Part shown: positions 42,101-55,104 of the stretch, in pieces
Position numbering within the stretch: position 1 is the first letter of the stretch
Layout: each line of letters starts with the position of its first letter
Assembly: GCA_000310025.1 (NCBI GenBank)
Contig: FN648498.1
Location: forward strand, 379,332 to 443,331
Direction: 5' to 3'
Length of the DNA: 64,000 bases
DNA from: Ectocarpus siliculosus
Taxonomy: Eukaryota > Sar > Phaeophyceae > Ectocarpales > Ectocarpaceae
Position numbers and translations under genes: made by a program
Notes under the pieces: model-generated
Database searches by the model: none
What the model saw: only the letters and a program-made list of their open reading frames with translations
What the model was told of the DNA's origin: nothing

Positions 42101-45100
42101 GCCAACGATGCTTCCCCTACACCCATGGCAGCTCCACGTGGGTTCACCTCTCAAAGAGCCTCGCTATGCAGGAGCTCATTCCTACCTCCATCTAAACTGT
42201 ATCGTGTGCAGGTGGCCAAAGGCGCATTGGCGGCTCTCGAACCCCTGGCAGGCGACAACACTGGCGGACCTACTATACAAGCGTCTCTCAACTCCACTGG
42301 GGGGGGCGGGAGGCACCGCAAAGCCGCCGATACCGCCCGAGCCCTCTTGGTCCTGCCCTGCATAGAGTCCAGCCCGGTGGACCTTGTCATGTGCTACGCT
42401 CGTTGCAGGGTCGCTCCTGGAGTGGGAGAGGGGGAAGCAGTAGGGGCAACGGAGGTAGGCGGGGTCCACCGTGTTGAATCTTGTGTGTTTTTCTGGTACT
42501 CCCACCGACCAAAAATATCGTTGTTCATAACAGGATGACGCTCTGCGGTGTGGTATCAATAGTTGCCTGTTCTCGATTTTGGTTTTTAAGAATGTTGCGA
42601 TGCAGGCGACACGACCATTCCCACCGGCTGATATGTTCGTGCGGAGGTTTCTCAGCCTGGGCGCAGGCGATTCTCGACTATCGGCACATTTGTTTTGTGC
42701 ATGGGACGCCACCGTTGCTTTGCATCCGACATGACACCTCAAACGTTCTGCATAGCCAAAATTTGTATTTGTACTCCACCACCGATACTCACGTTCAAAT
42801 CAGGGTTCGTTTGTTTGCTGAAAGACGTTTTTCGCCCCTTGTGTGTTCGCGGCTCCTAAATAGTGGAACGTGTTCCGCTGGTGGCCGATGAATAGACCGC
42901 AACGCCATTGCGAACACGAACGCTGGAGGCGGTCTGTTATTTCGCGCGGTATGGTTCATGAGTCGTTTGTCTCCGCTGGAAAAACAAATCGTCCAGGGAA
43001 ACTGCGACCGTCCCTGTTGACCACCGCAGGCGAAGAGAGCCCTTAGAGAAATTGCTCAAGCGACCTTCTGCGCCGATATCCGCAAGCTTTGGAAAGCCGT
43101 GTCAGTCATCATGGCGGCGGACGAGCGACGACAAGGCCTAGAGGATGGCAGCGCGAACATAGACTTCGCAGATACAACGGAGGGCGCAAGTTTCCCTCTC
43201 TCCGAGGTGAGCAGTGACCGTGCGTCTTACCCGCTCAGAAATTTACCTAGAAAAACTAGATCGCATCTGGTTTGCACGAAATGACGAATTGGGAACTGAA
43301 TTGGAAACCAGTGCAAGGTCCGCCCACCGCGCCGGGTAGCAGCACTTACGCTGTCGAGGTTCTGGACACGCACGCCCGAGCTGACCGGCAACCTGGGTCA
43401 CGTCTTCGCCGTTGCAGAGAGGGCACGCACCTTTTGGTAAACTAACCTTCTTGGTGTCAGGGACGGATTGGACCTTCACTCGGAGTTCGCGTGAGGGGGC
43501 ACTTTGAGATCTGGAAGGTCGGTGAAGTTGCTGACTCGAGCGTGTCAGGATGGGAACCACCAATGATGAACATCGGGCGCGGGGATTCGAACGTTGAGGT
43601 TGACGGAAGCAGGGCAAGAAGATGTATGGGGTTTATCTATCGGGGGAAGAGTTGTGTTGCATGTAGCGACCTAAGACTTGCGCGTTTTCTGTCTGCTGTG
43701 TCAACTTATGCTCCTTCCCCTGTTCTGGTTTCATCTCCCATCGCCTATCCTGGCGGCAGGTTCTTTGCGAGGTGCTCGCCGGAGTAGACAGCGGAGCCAT
43801 CGCGTCATTGCTATGCGACGCGCTGGAAGCGTATGCCGCCGAGGACGAGATTGCACCACGCGACCGCGATGGTGAGACACCCAAGTATTTTAATGACAAC
43901 AGTTCGTTGATTTCGTGTGAACTTTGAATTTGTCGCTTTTCGTGGGCAGGCGGGGACAACCGACCAGCTGACGATTTTTTATGGCACCACCTCTTGATGT
44001 GCAATGTATTTCGCACAGAAGCGGGAAAAGGCTCTGGGATTTACAGACCCGCCCTTATCGATTCGCGGAATGTCTGTGCCCCCCTGTTGTCGACTTCTTG
44101 GGGCACATTGGTTGAACGTGCTTCAGGTAGGCACTCACTCTGGAGGACTGCTTCGTATGAGGCAAACCCAGTATGATGCAGCCTATGAAATTTGTCGTGA
44201 CGACTTTCATAACAACAGCTACGCACACGGCCATGGCCTAGACATCCGTCGAAATGTGAGATATGTCGGTCTCGTCCAACGTACGTTGTCACGTTAGGTG
44301 CAGCAGCCAGTGCCCCGGTTCTGTTGCGGACGCTGGCCCTACTCGCGGAGGCGACCGGCCACGCCAAGAATGGGGTCGATGAGCGAAACGGTGCCAGGCA
44401 GCCCGGCGGAAGCAGCAACCGAGAGAGGCTTGCCGGAAGGAGCGGCCAGCACGGGGCAGGTGACGAGGAGGAGCAGCTTCGAACTCTTGCGGGAAGCCAG
44501 GGGCTGTTCTGGCGCAGGCTTGAGCAGCGGATGGAGGACATTGAGCGCGATAAACGAGGAGAAGAAACTGGAGGGCGGGGAGTAGAAGGGGACCGCGGGC
44601 AACTTCGCCGTCGGGGTGTGGGGGTGTCGGTCGAACAGTACCACGGTGGCGGCGGAGGTGGTCATGGCCATCGATCGGCGGCATCAGATACTATTTCCGA
44701 GCTGTCCGAGCTGTTGCGCATGTTCCAGCTTTTGGCCACGCGTTCCCTGCTCTCGCCCGAAAATGGCGCCGCTCTTGAGGCCCTCGTTTTCCCCGCTGCT
44801 CTTTCTAGACGAAGGTGAGAAATGTTTGTTGACACATGTCATTCCAGCCGTTAGGTGTGGGTTATAGTTGCGGTAGCTGGCCAAGAATTCCATATGATAC
44901 AGAGGAAAGCCTGAGATGTGAATGCATGCGCGAGTCTTACTTGATTGTGGACCATACCAAATGCTAGATATACTACCTAGACCGGAACTGTTCGTTTGGG
45001 CCAATTGCCATGGGTGCCAGTGAAGCCGTGTTTTGTGATTCGCTCCATTTCAAGACCAGGTCATCCCGATTCCTCAGGGCGAAAGTGATGTTAGAAAAAG

Positions 45101-48100
45101 GCTTACCCATTAGAGCTAAGCCTTTCTAGCAAAAGATATACTCTCGGCTCGTTGCCACCCGGCTGGTCACCGGGATTTTTAGAGGTAGGGATCTCCGGGG
45201 ACGGACCCCTTGCCAGGCGCTGCCGGAAAAAGAACTAATGGTGCTTGTGAAAGTGACCAGCCGGGTTTCGAACCCGTACGGGTGTGTCNNNNNNNNNNNN
45301 NNNNNNNNNNNNNNNNNNNNNNNNNNNNNNNNNNNNNNNNNNNNNNNNNNNNNNNNNNNNNNNNNNNNNNNNNNNNNNNNNNNNNNNNTCTTGCAATATT
45401 GCCAGAGAGGACAGCAGTACACGGTGAGGCTCTTCCAGCGCCAAAGCCAGACCTACTGCCTGGCGGATGAGTCTTCCCAAGCACCAACGGGGTATAGGTC
45501 GGAAAACGACACACAACGCGACGAACGTTTGACAGGCGCGCGAGTGAGTGAAGTATTTGGGGCATCACAGCCCTCCCGTCAGTGAAACGAGAACACGGGT
45601 TCTACTCGTCTCCATGACCAGCGCTGTCGCAACGAGCCGATGGGTATATATTTTGTTAGAAAGGCTTACCCATTAGACTACTTAGTCAGCGCTGACTAAG
45701 TAGTCTAATGGGTAAGCCTTTCTAACAAGTGATGCGAGCATCGGATCAGACGACAGCTCCCATTATGGAGACGAGTGAACCGTGTTCTCGTTTCACTCGG
45801 GAGGGCTGTGATGCCCCAAATACTTCACTCACTCGCGCGCCTGTCAAACGTTCGTCGCGTTGTGTGTCGTTTTCCGACCTATACCCCGTTGGTGCTTGGG
45901 AAGACTCATCCGCCAGGCAGTAGGTCTGGCTTTGGCGCTGGAAGAGCCTCACCGTGTACTGCTGTCCTCTCTGGCAATATTGCAAGATGCCGCGTTTTCA
46001 AGAACGTCTACTGATGTGGGCAGGTACGGGATGGACGGAGGGGCCGTTTCACTCAATCCCACCGTATATATTCTTGTATCCTCGCGCCCATGCTAATCCG
46101 GGGGGTGGTTCCGGCCGACCGTACAGCGGTGAACGTTTGCGAACAATTCGACCAAAGTTTGAAAACGGGGTAAGTCTTACCTATGGTTGTGTTTCGCCGG
46201 GATAATATAATGCCGTAGTGGAAATATTATTGCAAAAGCGAAGCCAAATAAACAACAAGACGACATTTCCTCGCCATTCTCGAAAAATACCACCAGTTGA
46301 AGGGGTCGGGTAATGGGACGAGCGACAGTGACAAAACGTTTGATGATATTGCCATGTTTGGTCACACTTTCTCGAGTGTTGATTTGGCAACACGCACTCG
46401 CGTGTTTGGAAAATATGAAGACCAGCTTTGTCCACATTATTTTCATAAACCACCGATGCTAGCACACCGTAGAACTGCAAGAGCTCCATGTCTTTCTCGC
46501 ATTTCTCGAGCGAAACCTTTTGCGTCAGTGGGAGCCTCGCCAATCTCAAGTAACGCAATCGGTTCGGTTGGCTTCGAGCAGGGTAATGTGTAGGCCGATT
46601 GTGTCGAGGTCGATCGATGTTCACAACTAATTTGCGTTCTTGGTGCTGGTCTGCGTGAGCAGGGCCTGCGACTACGTGAGGCTGATCGGCGTGCTGGCCA
46701 GAGAAAACGCCTCCTTCATCGCCGCCCACATTCGAGAGCAGTACAGGTGCGAAAAGGGAAGGACGTGAGGGTTACCCTATATCTGCCCCTATGCCCCCAA
46801 AATCTATTGGTGCACTATGCACTGAATATTTTGGGTGAAATCGACACGCGGAGAGACAAGGATCTCGTGTTGAGGCTTTGTGACGCGACTGACTGCCATC
46901 GTCGCGTGCCGTCTTTACATTGTTTTCTGGCCGACATGTATGTATTTCATTTTAACTTGACTTGTGCACCTGCACTCACGCAGCACGCGGGTGCCCACGG
47001 TGGTCATGATGTAGAGTACGCTCATTTTCTTGTCCCAAAGACATTTCAGCAGCTGGAAGTATGTGCATTGAAAGTTGCTAGCTGGGTGTTTGTGCCCATC
47101 GACGCATCGGTTTCCCGCTACTCCAACAGCAACGGGCGGCGGAAATGACGTCATTCGTACATAGGGTATGTCCATGCTCCGTGCGTTGTGCAAAAAGTTG
47201 GGTTAAACGTCTTCCCAGACGCACCAAATTCCCAACCATGTACAGAGATGTTTTCCGCGAGTACCCTTGCCACATGGAAAGGCTTTAGTGCATTTGTTAC
47301 AACACAACATGACATTGATGTTCTTCCATTCGTTTGGTTGTAGAATCGATAGTAGTCACTACCAGTATTAATGCGTAGAGTATAGAGCAATGAATTTTCA
47401 CTCCATTTCATACCAAGTGGTATATGTTCCATTCATACCAAGTGGTAATTTTTCCTTTTCATACCAAGTGGGGTTGCAGACGTGGCTGTACTGTTTGTTT
47501 CGGTACGCAAACCAGTGGAGCTCCCGCCCGCCTCGAGCTAAGACCTGCCACTGGCCTATGTTTCACTCTCATGTGATTCGGATGATGTCATCCAGCTAGA
47601 AACACGATTCGAACAATATGCCGACCAAGGTTATTGTCATTTCTGGTGTATATGCCATGGACCGAAACGTAGTCTTGAAACGCGAGGCTTTGCTACTGCC
47701 CGCCAAATGCCTTGACGCGTGTTCGTGTGATCTTTTGCTCATCGTTTGGTGTCTCTCACAGCACACAGAAACAAGCGAGACGTATGTTTTCCACTGCTGA
47801 GTACGTTTTGTGGATTCATACTCACTGTCCTCGTTGCTGAATTGTCAGTGCACAACAGTGTTTTTCTTCGCCTTTACTTGCAGGTCGACTCTACTAGCGA
47901 GACGTGTCAAGCAATATCCGTCTGTAAGAGTCCTTGCTATGCAGCAGCGCCGCAGGCGTGGAGAACAACGTCGAAATTGCGAACATTATTCACTCTGGCA
48001 TGCCGGCGATGATTGTTTCGGTTGTACATACACAAATGGGTTTTGGCCATGGTTGCATAGAATAACTTACTCACATGTGTCTCGCCTCGTTCATCGTTGT

Positions 48101-51100
48101 TTTTCGTCTTGTCTTGAACAGTCTGTTTTTTCATCGTGACGAGCGTTCAGTAGTTCTGCCGCCCAGTCCTACTCACGAACAAGAGAGCGATGCACTTGAT
48201 ACGAGATGCGGAATTCACTCACTTCTCCATCGCATGACTTCAACTGCCACATATACACAGCTCTATGTGTCGCCAACAACGCCACGGGACTGACCGGCTC
48301 TCAATGGCAGGAGTGTTGATGCGATCGAATTTGGTGCCGCTTGATAATATGCCCCCCTCGTACAGATACGCAACCGGAATTCGGATATCGGTGGCGTTCC
48401 TTCCACAACCACTTGTGAACGGAGGCGGCGCGCTTTAGATTCACCTCGGTGTCGTTTCAACGTCGCACGATACGCGAGCAGTGAACAACGTAGACCACGA
48501 TTTTCGAGTATTTCGTTCTGTGATGCCTGTCTCTCGCTGGTTGCATGTCTTTTCCTTTTCGTACCTAGCGCAAGATGCTTGTCACGACCAGGGGAAGAAG
48601 AGTCGGCGGAGAACGGAGAAGATGACTATATGGCGGGAGTGTCGAATAGGGAGGCCATGGTAAGCATGGGGAATTTCCTCGACAATCATGGTATGTGCCT
48701 GTCGTGAACGGCATTTAGTATGTGTGTGATTCACTTCCCTTGGCACATCGTAAGGCAGTCCGCGAAATACGTCAACATCACCTTGTGTGTACCGGTGCTT
48801 CGGGATATACTGACATTCTTGAATCTGGAAATATGTGGTGGGCACACAAACAGAGGTTATCCAGCTCTAGAATATCAAGACCATATTTACCGAAACCTTG
48901 CCAAATACCAAATATGAGAATGCCACTTTGTAACGCCGATGTTGACTTATCGTTTTTCTGTACTCCCTGCTGTTGTGAAATAGCGTTTTTGCATCCTTCA
49001 AGCGGTTTGGGTCGAAGATTGAAAACACTGCTGGCGCTGGCCAATCTGGCACCTAAAATCCGAACTAATAAAAACATGCCAAATTTTACTTCACGGCACG
49101 GAAAAAGCCGGACGACAACACAACAGGGTAGGCTTGGTCTATTCAGCGGCTGTTTCACTTACCGCGGTTATGTTACCCGTACTGGGACTCCAACCATATA
49201 CTATAAACAGGGGAACCACGACCACGAACAACGATTGAAGTCTGTATCACACCGAGTGAAGCAGAAAATAACGAAACACATTGAACGCCAATTGCAGGAG
49301 AGAGAGATCCGTCGGCTCCGCGAGTCAAGCGTGACATCGGACGGGATGTTGTCGTGCTACACGCCGTTCCTCCTTGCAATCGTGCGCCGCCGGGTTGCCG
49401 ACACGGCCGCGGCGAGGAGTGTCACGGCGGAAAAGGGCGCGGCGACGACGGCAGAGGAGGGGGAGGAGGACGGCGAGGAGGACGAGCTTCGAGAGAATGG
49501 TTCGGCTTCGGCCGGTGGCGCTGCCGACGGGGATTGTGGTGGAGCTAGAGTTGGCAGTAGGGGTGATGCACAAGACGAAATGCAATACCGTATGGCCCAG
49601 CAGGACGGCGGGAAGGTAGAGGCGACGGTTTTCCGCGAGGATGTAGGGCAAGATCGGGGGGCTACCGCTGCTGCTGGTGTTTCTCTACCCGCGTCGTCGT
49701 GTCCCCGGGCTCTTTGCACGGAGGCCTTGTGGGCACTGTCGGAGTATGCCGTGCTCAGTGCTGGGCTCGCGGCGGCAGAGGTGCTGCCGCTGGCGGAACG
49801 CTTGGCCAGCGACACTCTGGAGCACCCACAGGTGTGACCGTTGACCTAGATTTGTTTTCCTATTCTCGTTGCACAAGTCGAAGTCAAAACTCTACCTCCC
49901 GCCGGAAGTAGCGCCAGGTCGAAACAAGCGGTTTGCATTAAGCGCCGTGTTCGTATTTCTGGAGTTCCACTACAGTAGGTTTTAAGAGATAGGTTTTAAG
50001 AGACGTTGCTTCGACACGTCCGGGTAGGTCTAGAGAGGATTTCGTTGGAGGTACACGAACGTCGTATATCTCATCCTGGCTCCACCGTGTCACCTTGAAA
50101 GGTTCGCAACGCCGCGGTTGGCGTGCTGACGAGGAGGGAGCTTGCCACCGACGAGATCGCCGCTCACGCATGCAGCCTGCTCGAGGACGAGAACCCTTGT
50201 CTTCGCCGGGAAGTCCTCGTCAGGCTAGGTCAGCTCATCAAGGAGAGCAGGTGAATTGGAGCTTTGGGCAAGGCGTTACGCCGCATGTGTGGTGCTACCA
50301 AGGCATGTGTGGTCAGGTGTGCGCCCATCCATAGTGAGTCTATCTTGGTGTTTCACTCCATGCATGGAAGTATGCCGCGTCTTCAATTGGACAAAAACTG
50401 TGATCCAATGTCAGGCAACGGGACGTTCCCGAGGGTTTCCTGTTCTCTGGGGCGGTACACCCAACCGCTTCCTCTCACAATCAGGGCTTGGACAAGTGAA
50501 CACCGGCGCATCCCGCCGCACTCGTTTCCCGTGCACAACAGGCCTCCCGTAAATGGCGATAGATATCGTATAGAAGTAATAGTTATATCACGGTAAATCT
50601 ACTCAACATGCCGTGTTTCCGAAGGACACCCCCGACACTGCATGCGGTTTGCTGTCATTCGTGGGCGCAACTCAAACACGGTCCTTCCGCACGAACACGA
50701 ATACAGGATTAAAACTGCACACCTTTCTCGGTTTGCTCTGCTGCTGGTGGATGTTTCGGAGAGAGTTCGTCAGGCGGCACAGAAGGTCTTCATCGACCAT
50801 CTGCAGCCGCGCCCGGACACAGTGTGCAGGTAGCCGATAATACACTACCCTGCACATGTGTAGGGTACCTGGCGTTTTGCATCACGATGCGGAGACGGGT
50901 GTAGAGTGTGCCGTGAGGAATCGGGCTAAACGCCTATGTCGAAGCATTAGAATACCCTCGGATTTCCTTTGTGGCCTCTCGTGTCACTCCATATGCGCGG
51001 CGTTGGCCAAATTATCCCCAACGCGGCTACCGTTCGTAATTCCACCCCCGGCATATCGCCTGAGGAATCGAAGAAGATAACAAGTTTGTCCCAGCGGAAG

Positions 51101-52854
51101 TGCGCCGTAGGTTGTATAATTCCAAACCCTCATCTAGGAAAAGTAGCCTGGTAGGCCCACTCAAGGCAAGGATGTGGTCTTGACCATACAGCCCGAAGAG
51201 GTTCCGTCTAGGCCGTCGAGGTTTTGTTAGCAAACTAACATATATTTCGCAGTCCGCCGTCCTTGCGTGCATGGGGTTGGTACCAGACAACCTCGTCGCC
51301 CGTTCAAACGTTGGTCTCTGTAGCGCTCAATAACCCAAATCCCCGGCGGCCAACACTTAGCAATAACCCCAACAAGAGCAACAATAAAGAACATAACCAC
51401 AACCATAACCAAAACAACCAGGTGCCTCTTCGAGACGTACTTCACTCTCGATGCCGAGGAAGCGGTCAAGCGGAAAGTGTTGCAGCGCCTCGTCGCCGTG
51501 GCTCGCGAGGCGGCGCCGGGACAGGGGCTAGAGTCTCTCGGCAGCGCCCTCGTGCGCAAAGTAGCGGAGGCGGGGGACTCGGAAGCGGCCTTCTTTTTGT
51601 CTCTGGTCCCGCCGACGGTGAGGAGCATCATCTGGATAACATTCAATACCTAGTAGATCTGAGGCTGCAGTAGGTTTGTTGGAGTGCAAGTCCCTCTTGT
51701 GTGTTGCGTCTGGGGGTGTTAACGAACATCTCCATTGGGCCTTGTGAGTTGACTGCCGTCGCGTGGATCACATTACTTCAGGACACGGAGTCCAAAGGGG
51801 TTGGCAATAATCTCTAGGGAGAGCAGCGTCGGTGCAATGAACGAAAACCATCTCTAACCCAACGGGGGTTCCTCATGCACAATATTACTTCTGTCAAGCA
51901 CGCGTTGACGCACGTCTGTGAGTGCTCCCTGGCTGATACCATGCTTTAACACACCCGGACGTCACAAGCCAGCACCTAAAATAACGAACGCTCCTGTTCC
52001 CATCACACCTAGCGCTCAAATCGTTTACCTATCTCTATCGCGTTGCAACCGGGTCCCTTGGTCCCTTTGCGTGCCTCCATCGTTCGCACCCACACATAAC
52101 AAGGCGACCGGCACGCGCGCCATCTTTCCACACGTGTGCCGCCTTCGCTATGTAGGTGAACTCTTTTGAGGCTGCGGAGGTCGCGCATAGGCGAGGGCAG
52201 TTGGCTCAATCACCTCACGGGACGATATCCCTCGTCGCAGCACACTTCTCAAGAGGAGCACAGCGAGGAGCCGGATCATCTTTGGCAACTACCGCTTCCA
52301 TTGCCGGGAGAGGTGGCGGGGCCCCCTTGTCGAAAGCACAGGCGCTCGAAATGGCAGCCCGGATCGGATCGCTTACCTCCCGGGTGGCTAGTGCCAGTAG
52401 ATCCTCTCGCCGTGCCAAGGTTGCAGCAGCAACCGCCACAGGTGCGGCCGCCAGGAACACGACGCCCGCCGCACGACCACGCCGTGAGAAGAAGACCGAG
52501 CAAGCAGCGGCAACGCAAGGCGGACAAGGGGACGATAGTGGCAGCGACGATGACTCTTTGATCTCGGTTGTTGAGTGCCAGCGGGGAGGCAGATACACGG
52601 GATTGCGGGGGTCCGACAATGGTGCCCGCAAGAAGGGCGGTGGAAGCAGAAAGGGCTCGAAGAAAAGGAGGAGGGACCGCGAGACGTCGAGAACTCGTGC
52701 CGGTGGTGCCGGTGGTGGAAAGGCGAATGCGAAAGCGAACAGAGAAAAGAACGATGACCGCATGGATGCGTCTGTAGAGGATGACGGGCACGAGCAAGGG
52801 GAGGAAGACGAGGAGGAGGAAGAGGAGGACGAGGAGGAGCAGTGGCAGGGGTAG
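36148..52854 (+). CDS. NCAPD3: Condensin II complex subunit D3-like HEAT-repeat protein
   Basis: Best exons: 36148-36277, 36636-36707, 38084-38278, 38751-38956, 39536-39765, 40716-40929, 41219-about 41930, 42212-42454, 43030-43206, 43760-43871, 44304-44814, 46664-46747, 49298-49831, 50102-50250, 50707-50829, 51422-51617 and 52156-52854 (stop). Phases agree across 38084-40929 into 41219, across 42212-46747, and from 49298 to the stop. HEAT-like helices include DGDATVRSSAFDSVAKFI, DGSKAVRAKALACLLRIL, VRNAAVGVLTRRELATDEIA and HLSRFALLLVDVSERVRQAA followed by CLFETYFTLD. I matched these from memory to the same order in animal CAP-D3. The tail is low-complexity, Lys/Arg-rich then Glu/Asp-rich, ending EEQWQG. 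Total about 1.5 thousand residues (human 1498). Role in the family: non-SMC subunit organising mitotic chromosomes. Uncertain: everything before 38084, the 41930-42211 junction (one more short exon, LTSLRALHVRDRDL at 42004-42056, in another frame) and 46748-49297. CAP-D2 is the alternative. Confidence 0.7.
45253..45288 (-). other. tRNA-like T-arm fragment at the gap edge
   Basis: The minus strand reads ACGGGTTCGAAACCCG then GCTGGTCAC, a convincing T-arm with the start of an acceptor strand. The rest would lie in the gap. Only about 36 bp is visible, so a tRNA gene cannot be claimed. Confidence 0.3.
45289..45388. other. Scaffold gap (100 N)
   Basis: Exactly 100 N lying at the outer edge of the visible left palindrome arm. 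Confidence 1.
45389..45992. repeat. Large palindrome inside a D3-gene intron
   Basis: A perfect 76-bp palindrome (45653-45728, centre CAGCGCTG) is nested in longer near-identical inverted arms: 45389-about 45600 matches about 45773-45987 reversed. The left arm runs into the N gap, so the full palindrome is probably longer. A shorter variant of the inner motif (GGCTTACCCATTAG) also occurs at about 45101-45114. It could be a fold-back transposon or an assembly or cloning artefact. Confidence 0.85.
47407..47471. repeat. Three direct repeats TTCATACCAAGTGG
   Basis: Identical 14-mers at 47407, 47432 and 47458, spaced 25-26 bp, in a region modelled as intron of the D3-like gene. Confidence 0.85.
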
Positions 52855-55104
52855 AACGTACGGTTGGAAAGCGGTCGTGTTTGAGAAATGGGGTGCGATG
52901 ACCCCTTTCGCCCTTGACACAACAGGGACGCGGTTCTAGAGGTTCTTGGTTTGTCGTATGTTAGTTGAGGGGTAGGGCTAGGGCAAGGCCGATTGTTAGT
53001 TTTCAGCTGTTATCGATTGTAACATTTTTGCCGATATTGAGAGTAGTCTGGTCCTGGTCTTGCTGCATGAAGCTGATACCAGGTACACGGGCGGGGACAC
53101 ACCGTCGCATGTGGGGTTTCGGAGGGAGCCTATTGGTACATTTATTCGTTGTCTGCATGTCGAACGCGAATCGGGTTGGGCGGATGCTCGCCTTTGACGA
53201 CGGTTGCTCCCACGCGTTTCCCATGGATCTGGCGGGGTGACGTGTGGGTTGCTTTGCCTAGTTGATGCACCTGAAAGATAGATTTGGGCTGGCGGAGCGG
53301 TACGGCGCTATGTAGCATTAAAATCGGGCGATGAATGGGGCTGTTGCTGTTGCAGTCTGTGACTCGGTGACTCTTTGACTGTATGTCTCTCCCCTCGGGC
53401 GGTAGCACAAAGCGAAAGAGCCAAATTGGATGTGCCGACTTCGCGGAGATGGTGGGACGAAGGACGGTAGACCGCCAGGCAGCAATGCAATGGACGTGTT
53501 TTCATCTGGGGAATGGTCCTGGCTAAAGCGCACCAATTATACGTGTTGTTTATTGCCAACAGGTCCATACAGCTGTGGGTTTGCCCGAAGATGTGCCCCG
53601 TGGGAGTAGCACGACAAGGTGGTTCCATACGTCAGGCCCTCTGTCTTCGGCCTTCTGTCTCTCGGGGCCTTTTTTCAACCAAATCAGGGGGAGACCTCTG
53701 CGAGTTGACGGATGTGCCGTGTTATGGTGGTGCGGATTATTTTTTCATGTGCGAAAAGCCAGGAGAAAGAAATTAAGACCCCGGCGGTGAAACACTGAAA
53801 ATAGCCAACCATTGTTTACAGAGGCTTAGGGATCATGATTCCTGAAAAATACAGAGGCGTCAGTTCGTTTCTACAGAAGGTTCACTTTTATGGGGTATCT
53901 GCGGTGTCTGTGATCATTTCTCGTTGGCTTCCAAGTTGTCAGGGAATCCAAACCCGCGTACAGAAGTATGAAATCATATGACTGTCCCATAGTATCCAAC
54001 GTCGGGCTTTCAAGCACAATCTTCAGTTATTGCGCTCCCGCAACTGGGTAAAAAATGACCCCAAGCACTTTGAAAGTGTTTTCGGGGACCAAGCTGCGAG
54101 TTGTGACTACCCCAGCACCGAAACGAACACGGCTTGGCAATTTAGGCGCGAGACAATGTGGCTGCTGCCCTCACGACGCAGCGGAGACCCGTCTTCCAAC
54201 AAACAAACGAACATCAGAACCCGTGCCGAACACATACAATGTGGCGGAGCTAGCGTTGCACGAACCATAGTTACCGTTCCCTCTGTCGAATACCCCATCG
54301 TCATCCACCTGTACTACCGCTTCGGCCGGCAGAGGAGGTCAGCACCTGACATATATAAATTAAGCCATGCATGTGTCGCATCGTTTCATTTTCAACCTGG
54401 AGCGTAAAGTCTCAAAACCATCATGGAACAGACAGAGACTGAGTGATGAGGAAGGTGAACTCTCGTATTGTCGACCGGGGATGCCTGCGCAAGAAAGTCT
54501 CCTGTTGCGCAGAAGACTGCCTTCCGTTCAGCGGCGCCTCGACATTGATACGCTATGAGACCTGCTCAGTGTGAGGAGGCAACCGAATGACTCCTTTGAA
54601 TGGGGAGTGAATGTAGTGAGCTCCGATACCCTCTGACCTGCAAGTATTCCCTTGGAACGCCTACAGCTCTGTCGTGCTCGGCTTCTTACAGTCTCTGCAA
54701 GCACGCCAATCACCTCAATCCACACGAAGCAGATGTTTCCCGACGCCTGTTGCGTACAGCACTGGCTTGAACTGTGTGTCGAAACGTTGGCGAAGTTGAA
54801 CACAACGCAGTTCTCGGCGAAGAGGGCCGATGAGGGATATACCGTGTGCCTGGAGAGCGGCTGCCGTGATACGAGCGAGCACCGGGGTGGCTGCAGACTG
54901 ACTTTTCTCCAGCGCGGTGCCATCGAGTATCAACGTGACGGAAGTTCGATTTGTTTTCACTGTTACATCTCAACCTTCACACCGAAGCATTCAACGCGCA
55001 GGGAACGGATAGTGGACCAAACGAAGGTACCAATGAATTGTCTCTTAAGCAGGAGACTCTGCCCGTCGTGTCCGACGTGCTACGCTTCTTTGCAGAGAGG
55101 CCGG
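52855..55104. other. Intergenic, no gene recognised
   Basis: An open frame of 158 codons at 54652-55128 is Cys-rich but resembles nothing I know and overlaps antisense frames. I see no other feature. Confidence 0.5.

Noticed and set aside
47884-47926. Possible short exon (STLLARRVKQYPS) of the D3-like gene
   Set aside because: Acceptor and phase fit the preceding exon, but it cannot be joined in frame to the next candidate at 48592-48659 and has no family support.
52215-52922. 235-codon minus-strand frame
   Set aside because: Antisense to the low-complexity acidic/basic tail of the D3-like gene; Ser/Pro-rich composition is a by-product of the repeats.
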